Positions 22,647-35,860 are shown, counted from the stretch's first letter. The stretch is 64,000 nt of DNA from Trichobilharzia regenti (GCA_944472135.2 OX235263.1:25659379-25723378); one strand, 5' to 3'. A program made the numbers and translations. Notes: generated from the sequence alone by a model not told the origin.

Positions 22647-25600
22647 TTAGGTGCTGTAGTAGATTAGTAGTTGATTCGTTCTAGGAGTAAATAGTTTATT
22701 AATATAATCAGTAGAGTGAAACAGTCTGTATAGAGAGCGTTTGAAGCTTGTAACCGAAGAGCAAGTTCTGACATCTAGGGGTAGGCTATTCCATATTTTG
22801 GAATACATGACTGTGAAGAAGTTTTCATGGAGTGTTGACTTAAAAGAATGAGTTTTCACTTTGCAAGTTTGGTTACGCAGATCGTAAGAGCCTTCCTGTG
22901 CGAATTGTACGTCCCTGTTACCTGAGAAAGATATTTTGTGAAGGACCTTAAAGAAGAATATTAGGTTTATAATAAGTCGCCTTGTCCAAAGTGGGTCAAG
23001 TTTTAGGATCATGCACCGTGAGATGTAGTCTTTCTTACAATAGTAGCCAAGTAGCCAAGTTGCCAAAGGAGGGAGGGTGGCGTTAGCTGATCAGTAGATA
23101 TGGTGGTGGTCACTAAGGTGAATCGCCCCATTCTGCAGGAACAGCAATATACAAATTAAAGGCTCGAGATATTTCTGATTTTTATGAGGGCTTAGATCTT
23201 TATCTTGAAAAAGATAATAGTGAACGCCTTGACAGATAATGCTTCTACCTTTAAATATATACCATTCGCTCAGCCTATTGTTGAGATGCGACCACGTGGG
23301 ATCTGCACAGATTTATGGGGCATCTTATGAATTAACTTGCTATCCATTGTCAGATCTTTAAATACCACTTCACAATATCTTGTCTCACTTATTTTCTAAT
23401 AACGTCTTTACTTGATCCTCATTATATTCCATTAAACCTAACATTTTATAGCTCTTTATGAATTTGATTCGACTTATTCTATTCCTATTCTCTGTAGGGT
23501 ACGGTTGTGCACCAAATAGAAAAAAAGACATGAAATAAAGACAACTGGCTTGAAAATAATTGTATTAAAGCCAAAAGTGAACGCATTATAGTATAAAATA
23601 TATTGGTTTCATTATACATTGCAAATGAACGTTGTCGGCCTAAGGATTAATTACTTCCCCATTCTGTTTTCTATATAAATGTGTTTATTAATGATATATT
23701 TCACTCACTTAATCTATTACACTTTAATGTTTCACCTTAGCACTTTAACTTTTCTAAAACAGCTTCCAATCCCTTGTAAAAGTTGTACTTACCTCAATAT
23801 TGGTTGGTTATCGTATGCCGACAACCACGGGATGAAAACGAAACGAAGTCGATTTTCCCGCTCAACCTGGAGGACAAATGTACAATTCAATAACTATCCG
23901 GCCTGGTTCAGACAATGAGTGTATATATATATATCAAATATTTAACTGTTGAAACATTATTAACTTGTAGACAATTTAAGATTTGACATTATATCATCCT
24001 AGATCGTGCCTGTAAAAATGGCATGCATTTTCATGTAAATTTACGTTTATATGAAAATAAATTATTATTATTATTATTATTAAGTAGTTTTGAGGTAAAA
24101 TATCGTTGGATACTTTCCATCCTTAGCTTGTCACATGTGCGAGTGCTGCTTTTATAAATGGACAGTATTCTAGTAGTGGTCTGACACATGTTTTGTACAG
24201 AATTAGCTTGGCTTCATTGTCGTGAAAGTTCCTGAGTATGCATCGTCGATTTTCTAGTCTGTGATGCTACTTGCTCAGAGAATGTCAAGTCACTAGAGTA
24301 CCTCAAGCCTAGGTCAACGACACTTCGGAGTCTGGTTAGGTTAGCAGATTGAGCGTTAATTTCAGGTCAATTGAGGGTGCACCGAAGCAGATCCAGCCAC
24401 ATTTGTTCAGATTAAATTGGAGATTCCATAGGGACGACCAAGCAGCCATTTTATCTAATTCCTTCTGCACTACATTCTCGAAGTTCCCTAAGTCATCACA
24501 TTGGAATGTATTAGCTACTTTTAGGTCATCTGCAAAGATGAATGGTTTCCCGTGCGTGAAGCAAGCGCATATGTCATTGATGTATAGTGTAAATAGGAGG
24601 GGTCCAATGACACTACCTTGTACTACACCAGAAGTGATAGGGCTAGGTTTGGAGGTTGCAGACCCGAGTTTAACTATTTGGGACCTATTGTTAAGGAATG
24701 ATTTAAGCCATCCTAATAATGGGTCACGTATTCCTAAGGAGTTCAGCTTATTTGTTAGCAGTAAATGGTCAACACGGTCAAATGCCTTAGAAATGTCAAA
24801 GTAGATGACAAGTACTAGTTGCCGTCTGTCACGACTGCTGGTTACAAAATTGAAGAAGTCTAGGTGACATGTTAAACATGATCTGGATTTCAGGAATCCA
24901 TGTTGGTTCGGACTTATAATGTTGCAGCTAAGCATGTGTTTGATTAGGTTATCTTTAACTAGTCTCTCCATAATTCTAGATGCTATAGGTGTGATATTGA
25001 TCGGCCGGTAGTTACTGACTTCAGTTTTCGAGCCAGATTTGTGTTTAGGCATAATGAATGTAGTCTTCCATATGTCAGGGTAAGTTTGGGTTTCTAGGGA
25101 CATTGTGAATATTTTAAGCAGCAGTAGAGGAATGTCAGGGCCACCATATTTATAGAAGTAAGATGATATACCGTCGGTACCGAAACCTTTTGAACTTTTG
25201 AGGGTTCTTATAGTTTGGTTAATATCAGCGTAAGTGAATTGAACAGTGCTAATTTGGTTTGGTGTGAGTGGAGTTGGAGTTTGTGCCATATTAGTAATAG
25301 GGTGTATATCGAGTAGCTGGACTGAGGGCTTAAGGTAGTTACCTGCAAACGTTTTGTTGAATAGTTCACATATGTCTGCAGAGTTAGTGCATAGCCTACC
25401 TTTGTCTATGAGGAGAGAAATGCTGTGATTTTTGCGATTCATTCGCTTCCTTAAGATTTCTGTGAGTGCATACACTCTAGCAGGACTGGCTACTGCGATG
25501 CGTTCTTCCTTTCTCATACGGAAATCTTGAGCTTGTGAGACGGAGCTAAGGGTGTTAAGTATTAGACCTAGAGTGCCAAAGTCGTGGTGTTTGAAGTAAC

Positions 25601-26961
25601 TTGTTGAGAGTTTCTTCAGTTTCGTACGATCCTTTGGTTTTATGAATGACTTTCTGTGTGGGGAAACCTTTAGTGTTTGGAGTGGAATGACAGCATCTAA
25701 GCATGTGTTTGAGTTATGGTAGAAGATGGTTAGGGCTCTCGATAGGTCATCAGTAGTGAAGTATTCATCCCATTTGGAGGATCTTAGCATCGATTCTACC
25801 AAGGCCCAGTTTGCCTTACTATAGTTCCTATATATTACTTGTTGTGAAGTGGAGGTATGAGATGCATTGCTACTCAGCGGAATTGGCAGTGCACACATCA
25901 CTGTTTTGTGGTCGCTCCCTGGAAACTCAGAACCTACTAGCGTTGAAAGGGGGCTTATATTGTGGCAGAAGATTAAGTCTAGTAGGTTATCACCTCTTGT
26001 GGGAGTAGTGACAGTTTGTTTCCAGCCAAGTATATCCAGTGTGCCTAAGAACTTATCAAATTTAGTTGGACCTGTGGGTATATCCCAGTTGATTTCAGGT
26101 AAGTTAAAGTCCCCACATAGGATCTTATGATCGTATTGTAAGTCGTTTAATTGCTCCAGAGTATTAATAAGTTGGGTCTCGTAATTACTAAAGGTGCCAG
26201 GTGCTCTGTAGGTGCATCCAATTAATGCTGTTACGTTATTTAAGTGTACATTAACCCATAGAGTCTCAGGCATGTTAAGTGCAATACTTTCTAGCTGTGA
26301 TACAGTAAGTGCATTCAGAAAGTACATGAGACAACCCCCTCCCTTACCACCTTCCCTGTCACACCGAAAGTGTGTGTAGTTATCTAAGCTTATTTCTCAT
26401 CCAGGATGTTCGAATGACACCAAGATTCAGTGATGACAATTACAGGGGGTTTGTATATTACTGTGAGTGCTCTGAGCATCGGCAATTTATTTAGAACAGA
26501 TCTAGCATTTATGAGGATTACGTAAAGATGAGAGTTGAAGTAGCATTTGAAGTATTTAAGTTCGTTAGTCAGCCCCGAATATGGTTCAGCACCCAGTAGT
26601 TCTGCTGGACATGACGATCCTATGTTAAGAGGAGTTCCAGCATCATGCTCACCTATGTCTATCGAGTTGGTGTGTGCTGTTTTCGGTGAAGAATTAGGAG
26701 TTGGAGTACTGGATTTGCTATAGATTGAGGAATTTTATTTTTAGTTAGGTTACAGAAGTGGGTAGGGTTCTTTATTTGGCCTATACTTGTGCAAGTGTCA
26801 AGTGTGTCCAATGGATACGGGTGCACTAGACCGTTCCTGTTTTCATGCAAGGAGGGAGCCAGCACTAGTGGTTTAGGAGTGTTAACATCCCTACCAGCTG
26901 TTTTTTCAACGCTGACAGGGACGCGGGGGATAAAAAATGATTGGATCCTTGTGATGACCAT
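22647..26961 (-). pseudogene. Family 1 ORF2, copy 3, interrupted
   Basis: The 663-codon open part (26327-24336) carries the endonuclease GDFN and SDH motifs and RT motifs A, B and FADD. It then ends early because of a one-base loss near 24350. The C-terminal domain resumes at 23066-22647 on the other side of the insertion. The N-terminal leader (26961 down) is separated by one-base losses near 26730 and 26398. Confidence 0.8.
23055..24081 (+). mobile_element. 5'-truncated non-LTR 3' end inserted in unit 3
   Basis: About 1.03 kb absent from unit 2. It ends in (TTA)n at about 24061-24081 and is flanked by AAGTAG on both sides (23049-23054 and 24082-24087). It has no coding capacity. Copies of the same 3' region occur in the opposite direction at 51513-52463 and 54885-55737. 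The simple-repeat tail, 5' truncation and target duplication are those of a CR1-type insertion. Confidence 0.8.
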
Positions 26962-28452
26962 GGCTTATTATTCCACCTATTGTTTGATGCTAGTTGTGTC
27001 CTTGTGTGGGTTTTGTGTGTACTGCATTGTGGGTTAGTTCCCAGCAGACTTGTACCATATATCCGGTCGAAATTTGTTTGTGTGCCATACTCTGAAGACC
27101 CTGAGTTGTTGATAGCCGAGTTCTGACTATTACCACTTGTACTACTGAGGGTGACATTGTTGTGACATTGGATATCAGTGTGTGCCATGGTGCGATTAAG
27201 CACGTTGTGAGTGCTAATACTATTAACCGTGGGGAGTGTGGGTTTATTTAAGCTGCCACTGTTTTTGTTGGTATGATTTAGGGGCATATTTTCCTTATCT
27301 TTACCAATGGAATTATAGCTAGGAGAGGACAAAGTCGAATTTCGGGGGGTTTTAACTTTTTTCTGGGGTTATTTAGTGGCATTTTAGATTCTGCGGTGAT
27401 AGGTGGTATGGTTTCGTTATTTATTTGGTTACAGTCTAGTGGCCTTTCGGCTGGTGTTGCACTCTGATGGGATATTTCTGTGTGTTTTGAGAGGGGTGAT
27501 GCGGTGGGGTCTACTGTATCTTTCACAGGGTTGGGAATAATGGCTGCTTGCAATGTCCTATTACCTATTTCACAATTAGTCTTAGCGAGATAGTTGTATG
27601 CGCGCCTCTCTATGACTGTTTTGTCCACCCCGACCTTTATATGTTTGTAGTTTCTGGCTTGCGATAGGTTGTGTTGGGAGTGAATGAATTTTTTGGTCTC
27701 TGTCGGTGTTTCGAACTGAAAACGAATAGGACAACACTTTTCATGTTGACTCTTCTTCAGCCTGTAGCACTTAGTCTTGGAGTTAGGCATTTTCGCTTCA
27801 CTAAGTAAGATGCGCTGTACCTTTTTTAGTGCCTCATTGTCCGGAACGTTGTAGACAATAGCACTCAGTTTTGCGTCGAGTCGTTTTGTTACTTCTGTGG
27901 TAACAAAGTTAATGAGGTTATCTACCTTAGTTACCGATTCTGTGTCAAGCTTGTTAAGGTTTACCGTTTTCATGAGGATAGTTAGAGGTGTCAGTTCACA
28001 GACCTGCGATCTGATATCGCTGATCTGATCTGATAATTTGGATATCTCGGTATTGGTTTCGATGTTTCCAGCATTTACTGACTTACTGTTTTTTATTTCC
28101 CTTAACTCAGCCTTAAGTTCTCCTATAGAAAACTTTAGAAGTTCTATTTCTGAAGATAGTACTGAAAAAGAGCTTGATGGCTGGAGTTTTTCGATAAGCA
28201 CATAAGGTGAAGGGAGGAGTTCTGTATGAGCAGAGTGTACCGAATTTTTAGGAGTAGTGCTAATACTGGCTGTCAGTACAGTTTTATCCTCAGTTTCAGC
28301 TCGACGCTTACGGCATACACGTGAGTTATGTGACTCACTATAGCCGTTTGTTGGGGGTGGGTGGTGTTGCTTGATGTAGCAATCAAGGACGTTAAATTAG
28401 ACACCAGTTTTACAGGGGATTGGGTTCGTTGCTTTTTACTTTGATTAACCAT
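26865..28452 (-). pseudogene. Family 1 ORF1, copy 3
   Basis: Starts at 28452. A one-base loss in the G/T-rich tract near 28360 breaks the frame, at the site where copy 2 lost two bases. The open part (28201-27278, 307 codons) has the coiled-coil-like and RRM-like regions. The tail (27332-26865) is in the -1 frame beyond the A-run at 27356-27362. Confidence 0.75.
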
Positions 28453-28588
28453 AACTATTAGAAATGAGAGTTAGTGGTTACAAGTATGGAAGTGGTATAG
28501 TACTTGTGCAAGTACTACAACAAGATAAATTTTATGTAACGAATCACGTAAAAATGTAACGCAAACGTTGAACGTACCGCGATACAGA

Positions 28589-29740
28589 GTGCCTACAAAG
28601 TTCCTGAGTTTTGGTATTACCCATAAGCGCTCTGTTTTCCTCATGTTGTGACTTCATTTTGTGTTTCTCTTCAAGCAGTTTAAGAGTTTCATGTATTTGG
28701 TTTAACGCATTAAATTCCTTAAATACATGGTATTTCTTTTCCAATTTCTTTAGTTTTAGTCGCGTTTTCCGGTCAATAAATGGAGTTGGTGTCTTTAGGG
28801 CAGATTTTAGGGGCTCGATTGTGTCTCTTGCTGAGCCAACTGTTTTGTAGAAAATCTCAAGTGATACTTCTCAGTTATTGTTGATGAAGTATTCTTCCCA
28901 GTCAGAACTTCTCAACAGATCTGATAGGAATTCCCAATCAGAATTCTTATAGTCCCTGTATTGATAGCGCACTGGGGAATTTTTCGGTGTGTATTTAGTT
29001 GTTAGTCGGAGGGGTAGCGTGCAGTACAATACTGTGTGATCACTGTTATCGAGTGTATTTCCCACCTCTATCGAGATGGGCTCTATGTTATGACAGGATT
29101 AGGTCAAGAGTATTTTGGTTCCTTGTAGGGAGGCGTACGCACTGCTTCCATCCTCCTATGTCTATAGCTTGTAGTAGCTCGTCACGGATTCTAGGTCCTG
29201 TACAGGTACCCCAGTTCACACCAGGTAAGTTGAAATCTCCACTTACTACTTTGTAGTCGAAGTCCAGCGTACCTACGTGCTCTAGTATTTCTCCAATAGA
29301 TATATCAGTCATTTCAGGGCTATAAGGGGATCTGTATATATATCTCACAAGAATTTTACTTTCGTTTGTGTGGATGCTTATCCACTTAGATTCTGGGAGT
29401 TTGTCAGTAGTTGGGTTATTGAAAGTATTGGAGTTAGTGGATTTATAGGCATATATTAAGCAACCGCCTCCTCTTTTGTCAACTCTACCGTTCCTATAGA
29501 TGTCGTAGTTGTCTATTAGTTATTATAAGCTTTGTGTCAGGTATATCAGTAGTAAGCCAGGTTTCAGTCACCATTATTAGTGCTGGCCGTTCTATGCATG
29601 CCAGGCAGCCAAGCGATGTTATTTTATTAAGGAGAAATCTAGCATTCAGGAGCATAATTGTTAGTAAACCAGAGTTGTTGGAGGAGAGGTTAACATGGTT
29701 ACTTGTTGCTATCCCTACGTTATGTTTGGAGGGGCTCTGA
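28589..29740 (-). pseudogene. Family 2 ORF2 endonuclease fragment, copy 3
   Basis: GDFNLPGVNW near 29226 and NSDHTVLY near 29041. Broken as in copies 1 and 2, with no RT. Confidence 0.75.
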
Positions 29741-29807
29741 GGTGAGACAGAGTCAGTGTGTGTACTATTTCCTGTATGAACTGTGCGGCGAGTGGGGCTA
29801 TTGTTTG

Positions 29808-31391
29808 CTACAGCCGAAAATAATCCTGTTGCATATTTTTACTTTTAGCATCCGTGGGTCGGCATCTGCGTTCATCTACTGGTGACATATGGTCTGCCCT
29901 GCAATTTGGGTTGTAGTTTGCTGAACCTAGGTACTCTGTGTTAAGATTACCGTGGTAGTTATACCTCATGGGGCTTTCATAGTCGTATGCATATTGGCTC
30001 ACATCACATGTGTGAGTGAAGTTATTGAGGGGATCGAGTGTCGACCTGTTCTCATTATGTTGATGAGGTTTAACATAGATAGTGCGAGAGTTTGGACAAG
30101 AATTTTCTTTAATATGGTGCCTATATGAGTCCCGTTTAGTACTCCATATATCCTGAGGATCCATTCTACGTTGCATTCCCAAGTTATGTGCGTTGCTAGA
30201 CATGCCACTTCTAGTTCGGGAAGGGGTATTCCTTCTCACATGCTGCGTGGTGTCTTTGGGAATGTGCTTCGTTACCCATGCTTTGTCGTTTTTTAAACTG
30301 ACATGCTGCTTATTAGACTTATTACGAGGGAGGTATGTCGAAGTCTGGGGTGGGACTCTGGGCTTTGTGGTCCTTTTTGCGGTTTCTACTGAGGGACTCT
30401 CTAGCTTGGATCCAGATTGAGTGTGATCCGCCAGTAGTATCTGGTCAGCCATAGTTTGTGCGTCTATGTAAACCTCATGTAGGTCAGCAGGTTTTCGAGA
30501 TGTGCTCTCGTGTACTCTAAGATTGCACCCAGTGAGACTGCTCTTACTGAGTTTTGGGTCGATCTTACTTGCCGTTTTTTATCCCAACACTATACACGTG
30601 ACTTGCTGTGCTTCAGTGTCCGTCGACACTTTAGCACTCAAACCAGATGTGTTTCTCAGTGTTGTCAACTTTGTGTTGAAGGAGTTCCTGGTTGCTTGCC
30701 TTTGGTTTGGTGTTTTATCTGAGACTACTTTAATAGTCTTGAATTTAGTGGCAGTAGCCAGAAGATCTTCGGCCATCTTAAATCGTTCAGCTATTATGTA
30801 GCTGTCGAACCCAAAGAGTATAGGACAAGGATGCTTCAGGTCTTTTTTACTTAGGTGAACGCACTGACAAGGTGCATTCAAGAGATTTGAAGCCTTCAGC
30901 AATGAGTGCTGGACTGACTTTATGGGCTCGCTATCCGGTACATTATACACTATTGCGTTTTGTTTTGAAGCCAGCCTTTTAACAACTTCGCTGGATAGAA
31001 AGTCGATGGCGTTTTCTAACTCCTTCGCACTTTTTGAGTCAGTATGAGTCATTCTAGAGGTCATATTAAAAAGCTTTAGGATTATAGGATCCTGCAGTTC
31101 CTTTTTCATACGTCAGATAGTTTCGGGTATACATTCTAGTGAACTTAATTTCGTTTTTAATTCATCTATCTGTAGCTGCATCTCTTTAATTAAGCACGTT
31201 CAGTAAGAGAGCTCTACTTTTTTAGACAGAACATCTTCCACCTGTATTACAAGGGTCAGAGTTATGCTCGAGGCTTTTATGTTAGGTGAACTACTAATAA
31301 TTTCGGGTGGTAATGTGTTATTAGACGAGCTGGTGCTATTTTCTAAATTAGTGGTGTTCACACGAACACGCTTTTTAGAATTTTGAACCAT
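29808..31391 (-). pseudogene. Family 2 ORF1, copy 3
   Basis: Pieces 31391-31200, 31109-30579 and 30452-29808. It has the same RRM-like motif and inherited stops. Confidence 0.75.
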
Positions 31392-32777
31392 CGTTATTAA
31401 AGATCAATTATTAGTAACCAATAAATGAATATATACGAAAACACGTACAAAAGCTTCACCTGATTCGAACATAACGGGCGATTGTGACAGATAACAGTAC
31501 AACTAAAGACAAAGTTCACAGGACTGAAATTATCCGTAACTTATCAAGGTCATTGGTGGAGTGAGACGCTTAAAGGTCATTTTCGTCCATGTTAGTCGGC
31601 CATGTTGGATTGCAGTTCCGTAGCTGTTCGTCTACGCGTTTGTTGTTCCGTTTATCCTGCCATTATACACGACTTATCTTGTTGCTTATTGTTCACAAAT
31701 GATGAGTTTCACCTCATTTTTTGTTTCCGTTGCTGTTAAAATGAATTATTTCTTTGGTTTCAAAAGTTTTCACTACCAGGTCAGTGCATTCATTTCGGTG
31801 TAATTGTTTCATATCTTGCATTCATGCTGCTTTCAGTGTTTTAGTTGTTTTCAGCTGTTAACTGGAGTCGCTCATGTACAAAAACTGAGAATTTATTATT
31901 ATAATTAATATCGTGTGCCTAACTGTTGTAACCCTATGAATATATCTTTCCCTCTCGGTGAATTACGAAACTTAGTGATTAGAGGCATTCTGTCTTCGGT
32001 AGATTTACGCTTACTTTGTAAGTGACCACGAATAGTAAATCATTTAGAGTGTTGAGGTATTAGGATAAATACCTCTAGACGCTTTCATGTTGACGTGGAT
32101 ATATTTACTTTCTTTGACTAGAAGACGATCCTCTTACCAAGGTCTTCTGTGTGTCCAATTCTACTTTGTAATTCAAAGACAACGTTAAGTTGCTCACTAA
32201 AATGGCAGCTACAGGAGATTACTTCCAGAGAAACCTATTTTAGGATAACTACGTGGCTTTGGACAATGCATCACCGAACTAAGCGCCCTACGTGGAGTAT
32301 GTGTCGACATACTGAATAACAGTGAGACAGCTTTGTGTAACTTTCATTTAGTCTGTATATTTCGCTTTAGTATTTTTGCCCCTCAGACCACTAACAAAGT
32401 ATTGTCAAATGGATTCTTGTAGTATGATTCGATGGAACAATTCCTGGCAGTTAATAATATTATGTATGCGTAATGTTCATGTTGTTTTCTGCATCAATAG
32501 CGTGCTCCATATTTCAAAAGGAGCGTAAATTAGGAAGACTGAACCTAACTTATAGTAAACTCGCATATGGCCATGCATGATAATTATATATATGCTTAAT
32601 TTATGTAAGTGAATCTAGCCTGTATCACTTTTGGGAATGATGGGTAGCAATGAGGTCTGTTTCACTGTGTGACATATCTAATAGGCAATGAGGTCTGTCA
32701 GTTAATCAAATTCACTGGAAGCAGATGCGGAAGCACTCTGACACAGACATCCGGAAAACAGTGATGAGCGTCGCCAG
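31392..32777. other. Unassigned sequence of unit 3, no gene seen
   Basis: Third copy of the ~1.39 kb segment. It leads into a complete old LTR. Confidence 0.6.
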
Positions 32778-33080
32778 TGTAGTTGAAGACTGAAACCCAA
32801 CTCCATATATTTTGCGGGAGTCATCAATACGGCAGTCATCGTCTCATCGTTCCTTATTCGTTGGAAAAGAGGAAACTATCATAAGTATTATTGTGATCAA
32901 TTTTTATTCTTAGACTTTGTGTAGAATAACCTAATGTTTGGCTCTGTATTGATACAAGAATAAACGGTTCTTGAGTCACCAATTTGCGTTCTCTTTTGTC
33001 GTGTTAGTTATTGCACATAGTTTCTGAAAGTCACCGAAGGACAGCATGAGGTCCATCGTATTAAGACCTGGACATTGACA
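32778..33080 (+). repeat. Old solo LTR of BEL/Pao type (~303 bp)
   Basis: Starts TGTAGTTGAAGA and ends GGACATTGACA. It follows the order of blocks of the younger LTRs (GTCATCGTCTCATCG, a poly-A-signal-like region, TTTCTGAAA near the end) but is clearly diverged and shorter. No internal region or clear target duplication is seen. Units 1 and 2 hold only its first 113 bp. Confidence 0.65.
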
Positions 33081-34304
33081 AGCGTTTTACGACTTGTAAC
33101 CGGATACGTTTGCATAATTAGCTTTAGGAATTGATTCTGCATGCAGCAACAAGTGAAGGTAAGTTCATTTCCTTATGTGTAACCATGCAGATATTCTGTT
33201 TTGCAGTTTGTGGTACGGGATAACTTTGGATGTGTGCATAGAGTTCTATTTACCTGAATTTTGGAAGAATTTGAACGTGACGCATTTCGGATACTGGGCA
33301 GTTTCTGTCGAATAATTGGAAATATTCCCCAAGTGACTACTCTCATCTTGGAGTGTTCTCAGTTAATGCATGTAAGTAAACTTGTTTGCGTTGCGGCGAA
33401 ATAAAATTTTCTATGTAATATTCTTGTATTCTATTCGCTTTGTATGCGGTGGAAGTACGACCTGCTAGACCGGTACTCCCTAGGATATGAACTTGTTACT
33501 ATATGTAACTGTTATTCTGTACGAACACTATCGATCACCACAAGTGGTGAATTATAAGTACTTTAGTCAAGCCTAAACATCTGCCTAAAGTTACGCGATT
33601 ACTTCTCCTAGCAATGGGCAAATCTGTTGGGACGAACAAGAAAAAGCCTAACCTATGTATTTGAAAAATAAGAAATGAACTTAGACACTGTAATTGGGTT
33701 CGATTTCGTATGAGGTTAAGTGTATTCAAAAGTAGTGCATTAACATAATGTCATTTAAAGCGTGATGTCCATCCTAATGATTATGGGTGTTAACTTATAG
33801 TGTAAGGTGAAGTGTACACGAGACGAATAATTGAATAGGTTAAGCTTTAGCAATCGTAGTAAGATTTCGCTTGCGTTGAATGATGCCACCAATTACTTTC
33901 TCAGGTCTCATTGATAAATCAGGCCTCCATCTCGTCACGATGACAAATTTAGTTTTACTCAGATAGGATAAGAAAATTATGGTAAGCAGGATGTTAAATA
34001 TGTTTAATGAAAAATAATAACAAGCAAACGCATTTACGCAGTTGTTTGCCGTAATTATTTCGGTGATGTCGAATCGCTGTGACCAGGTTGACTGACGTTA
34101 CCGGATATCTGCAAATAAGTGAATAAAGTGTATTTTTCTAAATCACTTAAGTTAGTAAGAAGCAATATAAAAGTTAAACGCTTTATATTTGCCTATTTTT
34201 GCTGTTAAGGTTCATTCTCCTTTCTCTTTCTTCGCTCATGACAGCATTCTTTTGCGGCGTCTACTGTCACACGCACTGTTTATCCTATAATGTGTAGCAG
34301 CAAG

Positions 34305-34450
34305 CAAAAAATAATTTTATATGTTGTGTAAACCGGATTTTACAGGGAATGCATGCCATTTCTACAAGCACGATCAGCGATGTTGTAAATTACAATCCTA
34401 AAGTATCATAAATTATTACTTTTTCAAATGTTTAAACTGTTCAACTATTG
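34305..34450 (-). repeat. Diverged non-LTR 3'-end remnant
   Basis: Blocks such as GAATGCATGCCATT followed by a CACGATC-like string and an AT-rich tract match the 3' end sequences at 51540-51650 and 54920-55030, but with many changes. It is an older relative or a chance match over part of its length. Confidence 0.45.
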
Positions 34451-35120
34451 TACAAGCCTATCCATTTCAGAATAAACGGAGTGTAATAGTGCGTTAATAA
34501 AAAGACTGTCGTGAAGTAGATATGTGACATTTTAGTGACAAGTGAATTAAAGGTTCTGTAAGCTTAGAATTCGTCAGACAACCTGACATGTAAGATCTCC
34601 AACGGATTTCTGTAGGGCATATAAGGTAGCATTGATGCTTTGACGTCATTTTGAACTTTGGAAAAGTGATTTACAAATGTAAAAGTTAACAATCTTTGAA
34701 ACTGCAGCAATATTTTAATAATAATAATGTAATGTATTTCTAGCTCTTCAGAATTTTTTCCTTTGGTGCAGTTTCTCATCAACAGTTTGCATTATTCATA
34801 GGGAGTTTTCAAAGGAAACTTCATACTATCTTCATTTTCACCAACTTTCCCTTCACGCACAGTAGCATGCAGTAACTAGATACACTCAAGCATTGCAACC
34901 TGAACATCACAAAATCTCTACAGATAACTTGTTTTATAATAAATGCTTTAATGATATGAGCCATAAGTGCACATTCCATATCCTTCATAGTAACAAGTAA
35001 TTCATTAAGGATTTCAGAATATCTTAATGATTTGAAAATGAATAGTTATTAAGACTGATATAACTTATGTATTGGGTGAAGTGGTCGTAGGACTCAACTG
35101 CTAGCTACTATTCGACAGAA

Positions 35121-35144
35121 AGTACTACTAGTACTAGTAGTACT
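35121..35144. repeat. Perfect 24-bp palindrome
   Basis: AGTACTACTAGT followed directly by its own reverse complement. The bases just outside do not pair, so the palindrome is exactly 24 bp. Confidence 0.9.
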
Positions 35145-35627
35145 AATTTTAAGTAGTCTAACATTTTAGAAGGACCATCTATACTATTCTTCGTGCCCCA
35201 ATGCACACTGATATCAACATAATCTGATGCCATTTTATGCACTTGGGAATTACGGTCTCATGAAATTACATGTGCAATTGTGAATGAAACTAGTATCACA
35301 TCTTCGCCTAAGTAATTTTAACTAGGAACTCCATCAAAATAGATATAATCACCAGGAAATACAGCAGCCTGTCTCATTCGTCGCATGGTCTCTTCGATGT
35401 GTTATGGAATATTTCAATCATCACAGGTGATGATAAAAGTGTTAAGCATCCACAAAACGTGCATGTAACTTATGTCTGTTGGCTATTGCTCTTTCAAATG
35501 CCCCATTCTCATAGGATAACTGCTATGACAACAACCATTGCCTGTGGTCAATTTACAAACTTAAGATCTAAAACCCTCTCAAAAAACATAGCTTTAAGGC
35601 TCTAAATAGCAAATAATACGTTCAATG

Positions 35628-35860
35628 GATTCTTGTAAATCAGCGAATTATCGAAAAACTCAGTGAGTGCCTGGGAGTCATCCTGTAATTGACCACCATT
35701 ACCCTTAACAGCCTCGAATAATTTCCCTGCAATCATCGAAGGTCTTCCAAACCTTTGACGTAATATGCTCAGAGCCTCGTAGTAGCCCTCTTTTGGCTCC
35801 ATAAACTTACAGCACTTTATAGCTCTTGAAGCATCTCCAGTGCAATACCTCATCAAATAA
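35628..35860 (-). pseudogene. Inverted gag fragment (BEL/Pao-like)
   Basis: The minus strand reads 'MRYCTGDASRAIKCCKFM' and on to 'QDDSQALTEFFDN', matching about residues 90-165 of the gag at 36362. It ends exactly where the 5' LTR of the plus-strand element begins (35861). The two are head to head, which an ordinary insertion does not explain. Confidence 0.8.

Larger units (their letters stand above)
21482..28588 (-). mobile_element. CR1-like family 1, copy 3
   Basis: Same structure as copy 2, split by an unrelated 3'-end insertion near the C-terminal end of ORF2. It shares the ORF2 one-base loss near 26398 with copy 2 (near 14989), while the inverted-repeat copies keep that base. Copies 2 and 3 are therefore duplicates and not separate insertions. 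Confidence 0.85.
28589..31391 (-). mobile_element. CR1-like family 2, copy 3 (5' part)
   Basis: Offset 11409 from copy 2. Same truncation and lesions. One visible private change is Cys for Arg in the basic part of ORF1 near 30099. Confidence 0.8.
21482..32890. repeat. Tandem array unit 3 (11,409 bp)
   Basis: Matches unit 2 throughout apart from a ~1.03-kb insertion at 23055-24081. Its right end runs on into the complete old LTR (to 33080), so it keeps the ancestral right flank. Confidence 0.9.
33081..35627. other. Stretch with no recognisable gene
   Basis: AT-rich and without a convincing frame. It holds a diverged 3'-end remnant near 34305-34450 and a perfect 24-bp palindrome at 35121-35144. 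It could be host intergenic DNA or very old repeats. Confidence 0.55.

Noticed and set aside
23679..23918. 79-codon frame, related to one at 55103-55288
   Set aside because: It lies within a non-coding 3'-end repeat and is in forward direction in one copy and reversed in another. The match reflects the repeat.
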